From Spongilla lacustris (taxonomy: Eukaryota; Porifera; Demospongiae; Spongillida; Spongillidae), in the NCBI GenBank assembly GCA_949361645.1, contig OX442432.1, positions 3,750,598 through 3,814,597 on the forward strand: DNA of 64,000 nt, given 5' to 3'. The stretch's first letter is position 1. The number at the start of each line of letters is the position of its first letter. The position numbers and the translations under genes are program-made. Shown in pieces: positions 44,987 through 56,452 of this stretch. The notes below the pieces were generated by a model. The model saw nothing but the letters and a program-made list of their open reading frames with translations. It did not search any database and had not been told where the DNA came from.

Positions 44987-47075
44987 AACTAGGGTAGATT
45001 AGGTAGTGTTCGGCAGTTGCGCGGTACAAGCACAAGTCACGAATAGCCATGCCAGATATAGGCTATTATAAAAATAAGAACAGTAGTGTTTTGAGATCTT
45101 CAGGGACTGCAGAATACTGAAACATTCGTAGTTTATATATTTAAGCTTCGTTGAATATATAATACAGGCAGATCTCAATAGACGTCACATTTACCAGTGT
45201 TCGGCATCGCACGAGGGATTTTCGGCAGTCGAATTAGGTAGTGTTCGGCAGTGCGCATGCATGCAATTAATAAATCAAATACCCCTACGCAACAGGTACA
45301 GACAGTACTAAGTCTTATGATTTCTTTTTACTGTCAATATCTCGTTCTTTTAATGGGTATGGACTGTATATAAAATTAGAAATAAACAAGAAATGCAGGC
45401 GGTGCAAACAGCTTGCACTATAGATGATGGAATGAATCATCTTCCATATACCAGCAGGTATAGAACACAAATACTTTTTTGTGTCAAATGTGAAAAGGAT
45501 GCAAGTGATGCCTCTTAACTTGCACTTGTCACATGCACTGTATCCACTTGCCATTTTCCTCATCTTGAGAGAAGCTTGAGTTACATGCGCTGCATTCCCA
45601 GTCACCTTAATTTGTTTGCTTTTCCCTCTCCTTTCTTACCACCTTGTACCTTTCCTTTTCCTTTCTTCTTTCCTTTAGGAGACTTTTTTGCTCTTCAGCG
45701 TCACGCAGTTCCTTCCATCTCTTGCTGGTGAGAGATCTCTTCCTTTTTTTCTGGGTTTCTGCGCATAAACCCTTGAACCACAAGTGGCCTGGCCTTCCAT
45801 TTATAAAGGGATTTATGTGTCCATCTTCCTGAACCACTTTTTGTACAGTGTCACAGCGATCTTTCCTGTAGATTGGAAACCCCGGCATATTTCAGATACT
45901 TTATACAAAATGAGGGCAACATGGTCTCCTCATGCAGCTTTAGTAAACAGTGACGGCAGGCCCATTCTTCCATTACCATCTAATTTGTCGTACAATATGG
46001 ACCAAAGCACACTAAATGCATGAAGGTGATTTCTGGACATATGACCTTCACACACTTTTTGCAGTGCAGATTTCATATTCTTTGAAGACTGCCTTCACAA
46101 CCATGCAGGAATTTTCAAGTGCATGTGAAAGAAATCATTTGTATGTTCCAATTTTCTCTTCTATATGAAATACGATTGTATGTAGATGTATTGTGCTATT
46201 ATTATGATACAGCCAGCAAACTGAGCAGATTGCAAAAATATAAAGTGTATTAGCTAATCCTGCATGCTTAGAATCTGCAAGGTAAAATATTCTTACATAA
46301 AATAAAATGGCATAGTAAATATCCACTGAACAATAAACATTTCAGTTTGGAGAGCAATGGGTACTGCTAGTGAAGCCTAGTACATAGGAGCAGTAGCCGC
46401 CTGCACTGGTACAGAAAGCAAATTCGTATATATCACATATCCACATGTAGGCCAATTGCAATATGCATGCATGCACGTAAATACGCTTATATCAGCCCCC
46501 ATCCGAACACTGCTTCCCGCCCTCAGACGCACCTGCCGTGTACATAATAGCTTCCTAGCATCACCACAAGCTTCAAAACAATAGTCTTAGGTTCAGTTGT
46601 ATACTTTGTTTTATTTGGAGTGTTCGGCACCCATGCCGAACACTCCTAAGTGATTTGAATTCCACTTGGAGTGTTCGACAGCCTTCGAATTCCACCAATT
46701 CTTCACTGTTTTGTATTATAAAATACTTTACTCTGTTGCACACTAACTGGTCAAGTATAAAACAGCATATAAATATTATTTGAAACAGCTAACCTCGTTA
46801 ACAGCTGGTTGCCCCTACCGTACCTCTTAACACTTGCGCACAGTTTGACGCGCCATTTTGACCAAAATTAGGCATAGGTAAACAAAATAAATTATAATTC
46901 ACGAATAATATTTTTCTGTACAATGTAAAATGTACTCTCTGATTATACACTCATTGGAGAACATTTTTCAGCCTGTGTTGGAATTTTCGAGCATCAGGTA
47001 AGCCTTTGCACCTCATTTGAATCGTAGACTGCCGAACACTCCCCCCTGCCGAACTTACCTTACGCTACCCTAGTT
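44987..47075. mobile_element. DNA transposon with GTGTTCGGCA subterminal repeats
   Basis: The left end AACTAGGGTAGATTAGGTAG pairs with the right end in reverse (AACTAGGGTAGCGTAAGGTA), and both continue into TTCGGCAG. The decamer GTGTTCGGCA or its reverse recurs near 45007, 45199, 45239, 46503, 46620, 46634, 46671 and 47034, concentrated towards the ends as transposase-binding repeats are in several DNA transposon groups. Inside, on the minus strand, is a short transposase-like ORF (separate entry). No target duplication is clear. Confidence 0.7.
45315..46060 (-). pseudogene. Transposase N-terminal fragment inside the TTCGGCA element
   Basis: The minus-strand frame 45888-45607 reads GFPIYRKDRCDTVQKVVQ, NPFINGRPGHLWFKG, then a Lys/Arg/Glu-rich helix (RKEKERYKVVRKEREK). 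The pattern (GFP..xxDv..iVq, NRPGxxWfxgF) is the CENP-B/Tc5-type helix-turn-helix N-terminus. A Cys pair (CDKCKLRGITC) follows in the next frame (45605-45315). There is no DDE domain, which fits an internally deleted element. Confidence 0.5.
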
Positions 47076-47358
47076 TCTATCTCTGGCTTTGTGAGGACTG
47101 TGTTTGTGGTGAGTTTCGGCCAAGGCAACCAAAAGTGCAGACCAGGCCCATGAAGCGTGGATTAGGGCCTATTGCACGGTCATCTGGCTTGATCGTTGCC
47201 GACTGCACTAGCTTGCTTAGTTAAGCTTATTTTTAAAAGAATGCACGGTGTACATCAGTACATGTCTACAGACCTATCTGTAAGCTAGGTCCATACATGT
47301 AGCAAGTAGGCTTATAGCAATCGATCGGCAACAGATATCTTTGTCCTCCGTCATGTAG

Positions 47359-47575
47359 GCCTATAGCTTTTGTAGGCTGTAGCCAAAGGCGAAGCAGGGC
47401 AGCATGACAGCACACATGCTCATCATCGTTGCTAGGACATAAGCAGATCCAGTTATTGGTGCAGATGGGGTGGCTATTCCAGACATGGGGGCTGCATCTC
47501 TATACCTCCCATACTGATGATTTCCGTCTGTGTTGCGAGTCCTGCGTGAACTAGCAAACAACCCTCTACAGCTGA
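47359..47575 (-). CDS. Possible terminal exon of the THAP gene
   Basis: A minus-strand frame ending at a TAG near 47361 (FASSRRTRNTDG to ATMMSMCAVMLPCFAFGY) is preceded by an acceptor-like TCAGCTGTAG at 47576-47585. If joined to the previous exon at GAG|GTGTGT the intron would be only about 33 nt, and I could not find a junction that keeps phase, so the link is a guess. The end is hydrophobic enough for one membrane segment. Confidence 0.25.
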
Positions 47576-47604
47576 AGCAGAGATAATATAAAACACACCT
47601 CTCC

Positions 47605-47983
47605 TTTTCTTCTTTGCCCCGCTTTCGTCTGCCGCGCTTTCACTGCCATCATTTTGATCAAATACTTCCTCTTGCATGCCACCCTTGAAAGAGAATAATC
47701 GTGAAGGGACATAGCCACATCACTGGGTTCGTCAACAGGCTTGCCTACAATAAAAACAAATGACTCCCTCACTCAATTGCGACTTCCACACTTCTAACTA
47801 ACATGACACAAAATGGTCGCCACAGATTCGCGAGTACTTCGAAGGCTGCCATTCCTCTCTACGGACCGCTTGAATCCACCTTCGTATTCTGCCTTCATTT
47901 TTGAATGGAAACCGATAGAAACCTAGGCCCAAACGCTGACCACCACGATTTCTACAGCCAAAAGCACAACAACTAAGTACCAT
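47605..47983 (-). CDS. THAP zinc-finger protein, 5' exons
   Basis: Exon 1 (47983-47803) encodes an almost complete THAP domain: CCAFGCRNR, FYRFP, RRWIQAVRREEW and the closing CGDHF, fitting C-x2-4-C-(about 40)-C-x2-H. Read through, it would stop one codon after HFVS. A GTTAGT donor at 47802 and an acceptor TATTGTAG before 47744 rejoin it in phase as a Cys codon followed by KPVDEPSD, the expected end of the fold. Exon 2 (47744 to about 47605) then leads into an acidic then Lys/Arg-rich region whose reading frame I could not settle: one frame gives ACKRKYLIKMMAVKARQ, the other QEEVFDQNDGSESAADESG then KKKRR. THAP domains bind DNA in regulators and in P-element-type transposases; no transposase part follows. 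Confidence 0.6.
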
Positions 47984-48086
47984 TTCACGTATACCTTGCC
48001 CTCCACGTCAATTATTCATCGTTTTAGGTCACGCGTTTCTAGGGGAACAACTTCTCACCGAAATCATCTATATAAACAAATAAAAA

Positions 48087-48300
48087 ATGACTATGCGGCC
48101 ATTTTTTGCGCATACAATACGTCTCGAGTCTCTCGACGCAGAACTGCTTCGATCTAGGTTGGAATTTGAAGGGCTTTGTGGAGGCAACAGGGGTACAGTA
48201 AGCTATTTTAAAACAAAACGCTTTTACAGTTCACACTTTATTATGCAGGGTGGTCCTCGCTTTAATAAGGCTAGTGAGAAACTGATCTATGGAAGCGCAC
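48087..48300 (+). CDS. Candidate 5' exon, head-to-head with the THAP gene
   Basis: An ATG at 48087 opens MTMRPFFAHTIRLESLDAELLRSRLEFEGLCGGNRG, followed by GT-containing donor-like sequence near 48192. The helix-turn pattern LxxELLRSRLEFEGL resembles a SAP-type helix but is too short to assign. It starts 103 bp from the THAP ATG on the opposite strand, which would fit a shared promoter. No partner exon identified. Confidence 0.2.
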
Positions 48301-48501
48301 GGAGAGCGACTAAAGACTACGGTAATAGTTAATACAGTAGCTTTTCATTTGCTGACATGCACAATGTGACATGTGCATTAGCTATAACAAATAGACATAA
48401 CTTAAGGTTGTAAATCACTTGCTATGTTAGGCGTGAAATCGCGAAACTATAAATAAGTTGGGATGCAAACTACATACATGTAAGCTGCAAGCATGTACAT
48501 G

Positions 48502-48643
48502 CAGTGGAACCTGCGCTAGCGCCTAGCGGTCACCTCTGCATACCGGCCACATAACTAAAGTCATGAGTACGTTAGGCAGCGACCTGTCTACAATGGTCAT
48601 TTATTTTTAGCCCTAAGGAGACAGCGTTAGAAAGGTTCCACTG
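48502..48643. mobile_element. 142-bp MITE with CAGTGGAACCT ends
   Basis: The left end CAGTGGAACCTGCGCTAGCG pairs with the right end in reverse (CAGTGGAACCTTTCTAACGC). TACATG lies immediately outside both ends. The centre has GCGGTCACCTCTGCATACCGGCCAC. hAT-like termini; the apparent 6-base duplication overlaps the TACATGTA word common in this genome, so its length is uncertain. Confidence 0.75.
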
Positions 48644-48873
48644 TACATGTAGCGCCAAAAATCTATGGTTGTACATCCAGGCAAACAAGGGGCGCCAAAG
48701 GGGCGTGGCATATTTTGTAACCGCGCGTTTGACTCAGTCTCAGAAATTGTTGCTAATAATCTTAGCGTTTTTAGCATTTATTATGCTGCCTAGTACAGCC
48801 ACGTTTGTAATCTCTTTGCGCGTAATTGAATCGTTATAAGTGAAGAGTAGCTAGGGGGCCGCCTTTGAACATC

Positions 48874-51378
48874 ATGCACAATGAACATGTATTAATTCAT
48901 TGCCGCAAACTCATCAAAGACTACCTGGAAGACCTGCATTTAATTTGTGGCGACGTAAGTAGTACACATGAAGCCGCGTGTATGTGTAGGGGCGCCAAAA
49001 GGGAAGGGGAAATTAGACCATGATCCAGTAATGTAAGGTTGGTTACTGGAGTACGTTTGGGGACGAGAAAGTCCCTCGTCCCCAAGCATTTGTCTGAAAC
49101 CAAACGCGGTATTTAGACGTTGGACTGGGGACTAGTACGGCTGGCCTGCAACAATGCCGCACATAGTGAGTTGTCTTTTATCTAGTTTACTGACCTTGAC
49201 ACGTACGAAACAAACGAGAGATATTTGCAAGTGCTGGGCATGTAGCACGCTCCAAGCGAGGTGTTGACTTTTGTGGATATAGTCAGAGATCTGACTGTCA
49301 TCATATAGAGTGACAGCCTGTAGAAGCGGTAGAAACATGACGTGACGTGATACAGTTTCGTCGTCCATCTTAAAAATATAAATATTAAAAGTTTTCGCAC
49401 GCACGTGCACGTAGCTTTATATTACAAAACCGATGTTAGTAGTGTGCTACCTGTGCATGTTTTATAATGGAAGAACATAAACATTCCGTAGTCCACGTGT
49501 GCGCTATTTGAAATTGTGTGTTTCTTTCCGGCACACCATCAATGCGGCACACCATCAATTTTGGTCATAGATGTAGTGTCATTATGCATGGCCTCAAAAC
49601 ATCCACAGGAAAACCACAGCAAGTACAAAACAGGGCGAGCAGCCATATATACATATAAATATATATATATAATATTGTAAATGTGTGGGGTGGGGCTTCA
49701 CACCACCACTTGGGGGGGGGGGGGGGGGGGGGGGAATTGGTGTACAGAAACCATTGTGGATTTAAAAAATCTATGCACAGAAAAATTGTCAGCACTGCTC
49801 TGCTAAACTACACAGCTCTCCACAATAGTTGTTCACTTCATGCCTTCATCATTATGGAACGATGTATCTGATAAAGGGACATCCTCCTAGATGTGTCTGG
49901 AAGATTGACAGACAACCCATCAACAACCACATAACAATAGTGTAGGTACTTTTACCTTTTTTTAAAAATCATAACTTCAGAGTTTGGACGCCTAGCTGAT
50001 AGCACTTTGAATCCCAAAGCAGCTTTGCCACGAGCTGCACTTTGTAGGCCTCAACTCACTGTGTGTACCACTCAACAATCCCTTCAATTCATTTTAGTGA
50101 GAGAAGCAACAATCATCTTGCATTGCATGGTTTGATATCATTAATTGCATTATTTTTATGGGTACAACGTCAAAGCACCAAGTCACATCATGTCACGAGG
50201 TAGATGCCAACACACTGAAGGTGTTGTTTCTAAGTAATTAATGTTGCAGAAAACAGTTACTAACTTTTTAAAACATGGAATTGATTAATTGTACCTATTC
50301 TCTTATGTTAATTGACATCAATTGCATTCTGAAATGCTTGTGTACATGTGATTTTATTTGTATTTAAATATTGTCTTGAAAGTGAGTGCAGTGCTTTTGT
50401 CATGCATTATGTAAATTGATGTGCATTACATGTACATAGCTGTCACATGCCCCCTGTGCTGGTTTCACAATTTGTATCTTTTGCTGTACAGGATACAAAT
50501 GTGTATGAAACGCCAAAGTTGGTCAGTGAATACCTGGCATTTCATTACACACCTGCTTCTGAGTATATCCCATGGCCCTTCCGTTCTAAAGAGCATCTAG
50601 ATTTCCCAGTGCGATGTGCACAATTGTGCCTCAAACACAAAAATGTAAGTTTTTTCACAGCAGTATAATTTTTTTAAGGGCAGAATGGGACACAGGCTCA
50701 GACGGATATTGATCTGAGTTCTAAACAATTGCCATGGGAGGCAAGAGTACAGTGCCTTGATGTATCTGTTTTACCCTCTCCTTTTTTTTGCCATTGTACT
50801 GTGCACAGCTGGAGGTCCAGAGCCGTGCACTTGATATTGGCTGTGCAGTTGGAAGGTCAACATTTGAGCTGGCCAGGGGGTACCAGGAGGTGCTAGGCAT
50901 CGACTACTCCAGTGCCTTTGTGGCTGCTGGCCAACAGCTCAAGGAGGTTGGTGAGATGCCCTATTTCCTGAAGACCGAGGGAGACCTGGGGGAAACCAAG
51001 ATTGCTAAAGTGGACCCTGATATTGTGAGTCAACAAAGTGTACTTGGAATGATGCCCATCCCAAGATCACGCTCAACTTCTCATTTGACTAGGTTTTGAG
51101 CACTAAAAAAAAGTTATACTCACCACCCACATCATATGTAACTAAAGTAATTACATCCACCTTCATCTAGTTAGCAGCAGGCATGTGCATGTAGCTACAT
51201 CAAACAGCCATCCAAGCAGATATAGGTTACAGGAAGTTCTAGGAGCCAGTGGACTTGAAGTCAGAATTCGCTTGGGGGAAATTTTTGTAACAGGGGCATT
51301 TGAACTCATCACAACAGATTTACATCCTCCCCTGCACATGCGTGTATGTGCAAGCACACAATATGTACATATGTACAT

Positions 51379-51475
<97 letters not shown>

Positions 51476-52809
51476 AGTCTTTGTGGTTGTGCTATAACTC
51501 AGTAAACCAAGAGTTATTGAAACTGATGGTCAGTGGTACTGAATAGATCCTTTCCTCCTCTTTTGCCAACCTCCCACCACTCTCCCCCACAAACCATGAC
51601 ACAACTCACTAAGGCATGGAATGAACTTGCAGTGACTCTTCATGAGTTGTACGTAATGATGATACTAACGTATAGCTTCTTAGCAAGTATTGATATTTAA
51701 GAACATGCAAGTTAAGAAGGACCATGTTTTGTTTGCAAAGTTTAAGATCCAACATTCCTTAAAGTTTTGAACCCAGGTGTAGGTGTCATGAGGTGTGTGC
51801 TGATTGGCATGGAATGCACCCCTGCTTAATGGAGGTGATCTGTTAACTGAGTGCTAACACTGCATGCTGACCCCCTGTCTTTTACATACTAAAACCTTCA
51901 AGTTGAATGTTAATGCCTCTTCTGGTTCTGTGCTGCAACAAGGTGTCATTTCAACCGATGTCGATGCATGCTCACATTTCAACAATGTTTTAATTCTTTT
52001 TCTTTCTTTTTTTTTAATCCCACTATGGCATGAAACGTGTTTTCAAGCAAACTGGTTCATAGTTAGTAAATACCCTCCAATCTAATTGCAGCTCACTATG
52101 ACAACATAATCTGTGGTTGTACCACAACAAATCAGAGATCTACTACATGTGCATGCACATAGATCTACATTTAATCATTCTGTGTACATGCAGTGGCTTT
52201 TTCTGTGTGTGTGTGCATGTGTGTGCATGTGTATATGTGTGCATGTATGTGGTATGTGTGCATCTGTGTGTGTGTGGTCCATTTCTCTTCCATAGTAATG
52301 GTTGTACATGTATGTGCTTTTCTTTTAATGTGCACAGGATCGTACCAGAGTGAAATTCTCACCTGGAGATGCTGCAAATCTAGGCGACCTAGGTCAGTTT
52401 GGATGTGTTTTGGCCGGCAACTTGATATGTCGAATGAAGGAGCCTGCAAAGTTTCTCAACTCATTGCACAAGTATGTGGTGATTGGTGGGATCGCTGTGC
52501 TCACCACACCCTTTACCTGGCTAGAAGAGTACACCCCCAAGGTGAAAATCATTCCTCCTACATTTAATACACCATCACTTTTCTTTTCCAACTGCTTTCT
52601 ATTTCTCCCAATGTGCATTATAGGAAAATTGGCTTGGTGGATTTGTAGAAAATGGACATGAAGTTCGTGGCATTGAAACCGTGAAGGAGATGTTGTGGGA
52701 ACACTTTGAACTACTTGAAGAACAAGACCTTCCATTTGTGATTCGTGAGACACATAACAAATACCAATGGACTGTCTCCCATGCCACAGTCTGGAAGAGG
52801 AAGTTGTAA
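48874..52809 (+). CDS. OvoA-C-like 4-mercaptohistidine N1-methyltransferase
   Basis: Exons: 48874-48954 (tentative first exon), 50492-50644, 50809-51024, 52338-52541, 52624-52809. Every intron is GT-AG and phase 0; the total is 840 nt, 279 aa. The body carries NVYETPKLVSEYLAFHY and FPVRC, the SAM-binding loop LDIGCAVGRSTFELA (about residues 86-100), GIDYS, FSPGDAANL, NLICRM (after the fourth strand), FTWLEEYTP then ENWLGG, and a C-terminal LPFVIRETHNKYQW..ATVWKR. These are the signatures of the OvoA C-terminal domain, which N-methylates mercaptohistidine in ovothiol synthesis. In most animals this domain is fused to the sulfoxide synthase; here no synthase part is visible. Exon 1 (MHNEHVLIHCRKLIKDYLEDL) is supported only by its ATG, GTAAGT donor and matching phase. 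Without it an ATG at 50447 would start the protein. The intron before exon 4 carries a long CA repeat. AATAAA lies at 52836. Confidence 0.8.
49195..49368 (-). CDS. Unassigned 58-codon open segment ending at a donor-like site
   Basis: It starts with MDDETVSRHVMFLPLLQ and stays open to CFVRVK, where CAAG|GTCAGT is a fair donor in phase 0. It lies antisense in the first intron of the methyltransferase. No homology recognised and no following exon found; it may be chance. Confidence 0.15.
51371..51475 (+). repeat. CATA/CA microsatellite
   Basis: Five CATA units run into about 40 CA units. Within the methyltransferase intron 3. Confidence 0.95.
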
Positions 52810-52835
52810 ACTGTCACTTCATACTAGCTATAGAT

Positions 52836-52841
52836 AATAAA
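52836..52841 (+). promoter_or_regulatory. Poly(A) signal AATAAA of the methyltransferase gene
   Basis: A canonical hexamer 27 nt after the stop codon, at the expected place for a short 3' untranslated region. Confidence 0.6.
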
Positions 52842-54521
52842 TTTTAATAACAATGGTAGCATCTATTTTATCACTTGTATCCCCACTAAGTAAACTGTAA
52901 CCTCTCATAGCAGTATTGTATTGATGCATTAATTTTCAATATGCACACCAGTGAACAGAAGTCTCATCCTATTCAAGTAGGTAATGGTTCAGTGAGCTTC
53001 CAGTGGACATGTCATCAAATTAGAAGGCCTCAATAATACTGCAGAGTGCTTTCTTATGGGGTGGGGGGTGGGGGCAAAAAGGAACACCATCCCCAGCCAC
53101 TTTAGTGCACTCTACAATTGCTCTTACGTACCGAGGGGGTAGGGAGTAAAGGATTATAACTGTTCAATGTTGAGGGATGGGTGTTTTTGTAAAATTATTT
53201 TGATCACAGCATTTTTAAAAATTATGTACGACAGACAACTATTATAAAACATGGGGACGAACATCTAAGTTGTCATTACATGTAGATGAAGTCAGATGAC
53301 ACGGTACATAACACTCTTGCATTGGATCTAACTAGTGCAAGGTTCTAATTTAATTGATTTCTCATTACACCTAACCTGCTAGTATGCATTTAACATGAAA
53401 AAGACTGCACTTCATTTCATTTGCACTTTGCCATTATAATTAGTTCCTTAGCTTAATAGCCTGATAAACTACTCTCTCCACCATTAGGTATGACAGAGAA
53501 AAAAAAAAGGGTGTTTTTACCCAATAAAGTTCATTGATAGGGCTGTCCTCTGGTGCATGGGACACTCATGATCAGAAGGTGACCATTGTCATCAGTACTA
53601 ATCGAAATGTTGTAGTTATTGAAGGGCAGAAGTGTCTGATGTTAGAGAAATTGAATGCACAACAGCATTGATGCTGCCAACATTAAACAGAAGGGACATG
53701 GAATGGGTATCCCAGCAGTTTGTCCTGCAAAACCATTGCAGACAAAGAAAGAGATGACACTAAGCTTACTACACACCTGTAGCTCCATTTAGAACGCTCT
53801 GTGTGTTGGTGCAAGTAATGCCCAACCTCCACCCCCTGTTTCAAGTGGTATCAGTATAAGTAAAACCTGATTTCTGTGATGAGCTGCTCAGCTTCTGTGT
53901 GGTCATGTGCCGTGAGGGAGGGAGGGAGGGAGGGAGGGAGGGAGGGAGGGAGGGAGGGAGTGGGTTTCAAATGAAAGAATCTGAAAAAGATCAAGATCAT
54001 GTTTACCTGACAATGTATGGAGTGATGAATGGAGACCATATAAGGGCAAGAGACACATGAAACAATTCACTGTGCAGGTCATTCGATATGTAATGGTGTA
54101 CTTGTCTAAATGTATTATATATACGCTTGATTAGGTTGATATACATAAGTAGTATTACAGTACATATACAATACATAGGAATGTTCAAAGGAAGCTTTTA
54201 CATTATACCCTACATATTAATATGCATAGTATTACATGATTTACAAATGTGCACATACACACACACGTACACACACACAGCTGTTTCCTTATAAGTTACG
54301 TAATTGTGTGTCATTTGTTATTTTCTCATTGTTTGACTTGATTTTTTTGAACTGTTTTGTTTGATCACACAAACTTTTATATGCTAAATCCACAATAGAA
54401 ATATTAATAGCACGTGTCGAATTGAAAATGAGAAGGGAAGGTGTCGCAAAATTTATAAATGGGACGCTCGAATGGGATTTATAATTATTACCTTTCATTG
54501 ATGATTGTTAATTAATTACCA
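52842..54521. other. Intergenic; GGGA microsatellite at 53914-53960
   Basis: No coding signal on either strand between the methyltransferase and TIMM9. It contains a run of about 11 GGGA units and an AT-rich segment next to TIMM9. Confidence 0.5.
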
Positions 54522-54939
54522 ATGGCAAACCTTACTCCCGAACAAAGGACCAACCTGGAAATCTCTCAGGTATGGTATAGATCAGTTGCCTAGGCCTACA
54601 ATAAAAAGTGTACGCATGTGAGCCAGTTTCCCACTGTCTATGTATATGCACGCTTTGGTAACAGTTTAGAGAATTCCTATCAACGTACAATCATGTGACT
54701 GCTAAATGTTTTAACGACTGCGTTCAAGACTTTACCACTAGAGTAGTGTCACCGAAAGAGGTACGTACGTACGTATACATATTTTTTTATTCGCGTGCGG
54801 CGCACAAACAAATCCTGACATACCATCTTTGTGGCAGGCTGACTGCGCCATGCTATGTGTGGACAAGTACATCAAGGTCACACAGCGAGTGTCTCTTCGG
54901 CTGCAGGAACACTACCAAGCACAGACATCTTCGGACTAG
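54522..54939 (+). CDS. TIMM9: Mitochondrial import chaperone Tim9
   Basis: Exons 54522-54569, 54665-54760 and 54838-54939; GT-AG, all phase 0; 246 nt, 81 aa (family about 85-95). The protein has [16 protein letters not shown], the block [10 protein letters not shown] that is diagnostic of Tim9, and [10 protein letters not shown]. Cysteines at residues 31/35 and 51/55 form the twin CX3C motif, which makes two disulfides in the intermembrane space. Tim9 forms the hexamer with Tim10 that escorts hydrophobic carrier precursors to the TIM22 insertase. The acceptor of exon 2 is AACAG before TTTAGAG; the AG four bases further would break the frame. Introns are 95 and 77 nt. The gene converges on the glycosyltransferase gene, with 274 bp between the two stop codons. 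Confidence 0.93.
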
Positions 54940-55213
54940 GCTGTCGATCTCACACGTGCTCCACACATCACTGACAATGTTTTCATGTTTGTGCAAAGCT
55001 CTATCACAATTGGATGTGGGGCAGTGTAAATTTAATACGCCAGACGCTACAACCCTCAGGTGACTGGACCATTTCTATTATCCAAAAGAAAAACTTGAAA
55101 CAAAGATAATACTTGTACATACCATGTGTGTGTAACACAAATTAAATACCAGTAGTTACCAGAGTAACATGTACAACGACAGAATTAAAAATATGCATAG
55201 AGTGTATATAATT

Positions 55214-56408
55214 TTAAAGATTGGTGAGAGTGAATCTCCACACCTGGGAGACTTTCTGCTGGTTGCAGGGCAGGATCTTTAACTCCGTGTGGCTGCTGTC
55301 ACTATCGATGCACATTGCATTGAGAGAGCTCACCAGCTGTCCGTTGCCGTTGTGACTCCAGGTCTGCTCAGGTGTGCCATATCTGCATGGCTCTAAAAGC
55401 AACCTGTCTCCATTTTGAAATGTCAAACATAGTTGATTGTTCTTGATGGCCCTGCTGCTAGTCATTGACCAGGCCTGGGGAGGAGGAAAATATAACACCA
55501 ATTACAGCTGTATGGAAGGGGGAGGGACAGGGGATTGTTCCTTGGAAGGGGAAAGGGGAGATGCAGAATGCCTCTATGATCAGCTAGCATTGATACATGT
55601 ACATACATGTTAGTGCAAAAACCATTATATACATGTAAGCATGTGCCCTTCTGCTCACCTGATACCCTAACCCTTGCCCTCCTCTTCACTCCATTACCCC
55701 TCCCCTTCCCCTTTGCTCACCTGGTTCCCCCCTCCGCCATGACAGGGGTACACTCCCACAGGATTTCCTGCATGGTTTCCAAGTGTGTCCATACAGTTGG
55801 TTCCTTGTTTGAGCTCCCCAAACTCAATGTCCGACTGTTGAGGTACTCTACAGATGACACACACCATATGTGTGATAGCTCTGAACACACTTTTATCTTA
55901 ACACAGCTTACGGAAGTTGAGGGTAGACATTTTCCAGGTACCACTTGAATGACTGGCAGTTCAATCTCTTCCTTAGCTGCAGGCGTTCGGTAATGCTGCA
56001 AGAGACAGGTACATGTACACACTGCACCCCCATTACTTACTGCTAATATTTTACAGGGCCTGCTTATAGGTTAACCAGGGCCTGCTTATGCATGTAGCTA
56101 ATAACCTTGTGGCTTAACTAGAAGAGCACAGTGAGAGTTTATGGTAAAAATTAAGGGTTGGGGTCTAAGGTTTAAGGCAAAGCACATGCCAGACCTCTAA
56201 ATCTGTCACACACTGAAAATTGTATATAATGGTCAGGAGTGAAAAAACATGTGGAGCACAAATGGGAGATGTATGGTGTGCACACCAACTACATGTACAT
56301 GGAAGCAAGCTACATGTACTTGTATATAACTGACACCATGCACAACACCACAGAGTTTTAATGGGATAGAAATAGCACCTTGATGATTCGATCAGAATCA
56401 ACTAGTGT

Positions 56409-56452
<44 letters not shown>

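Noticed and set aside
49058..49085. TTGGGGACGAG/CTCGTCCCCAA hairpin as a terminator or small RNA
   Set aside because: A perfect 11-bp stem, but isolated in eukaryotic intron DNA with no transcript, T run or second copy to support a function.
51163..51546. Cys/Val and Thr/His repeat proteins over the CA microsatellite
   Set aside because: Simple translation of (CA)n in several frames within an intron.
53914..53960. GGGA tract as a telomere-like repeat
   Set aside because: The unit is GGGA, about 11 copies in intergenic DNA, not TTAGGG, and single-site.
54665..54672. Acceptor at TTTAG|AGAATTC for TIMM9 exon 2
   Set aside because: It would put exon 2 out of phase with exon 1; the upstream AACAG|TTTAGAG keeps phase and gives FREFL as in other Tim9 proteins.
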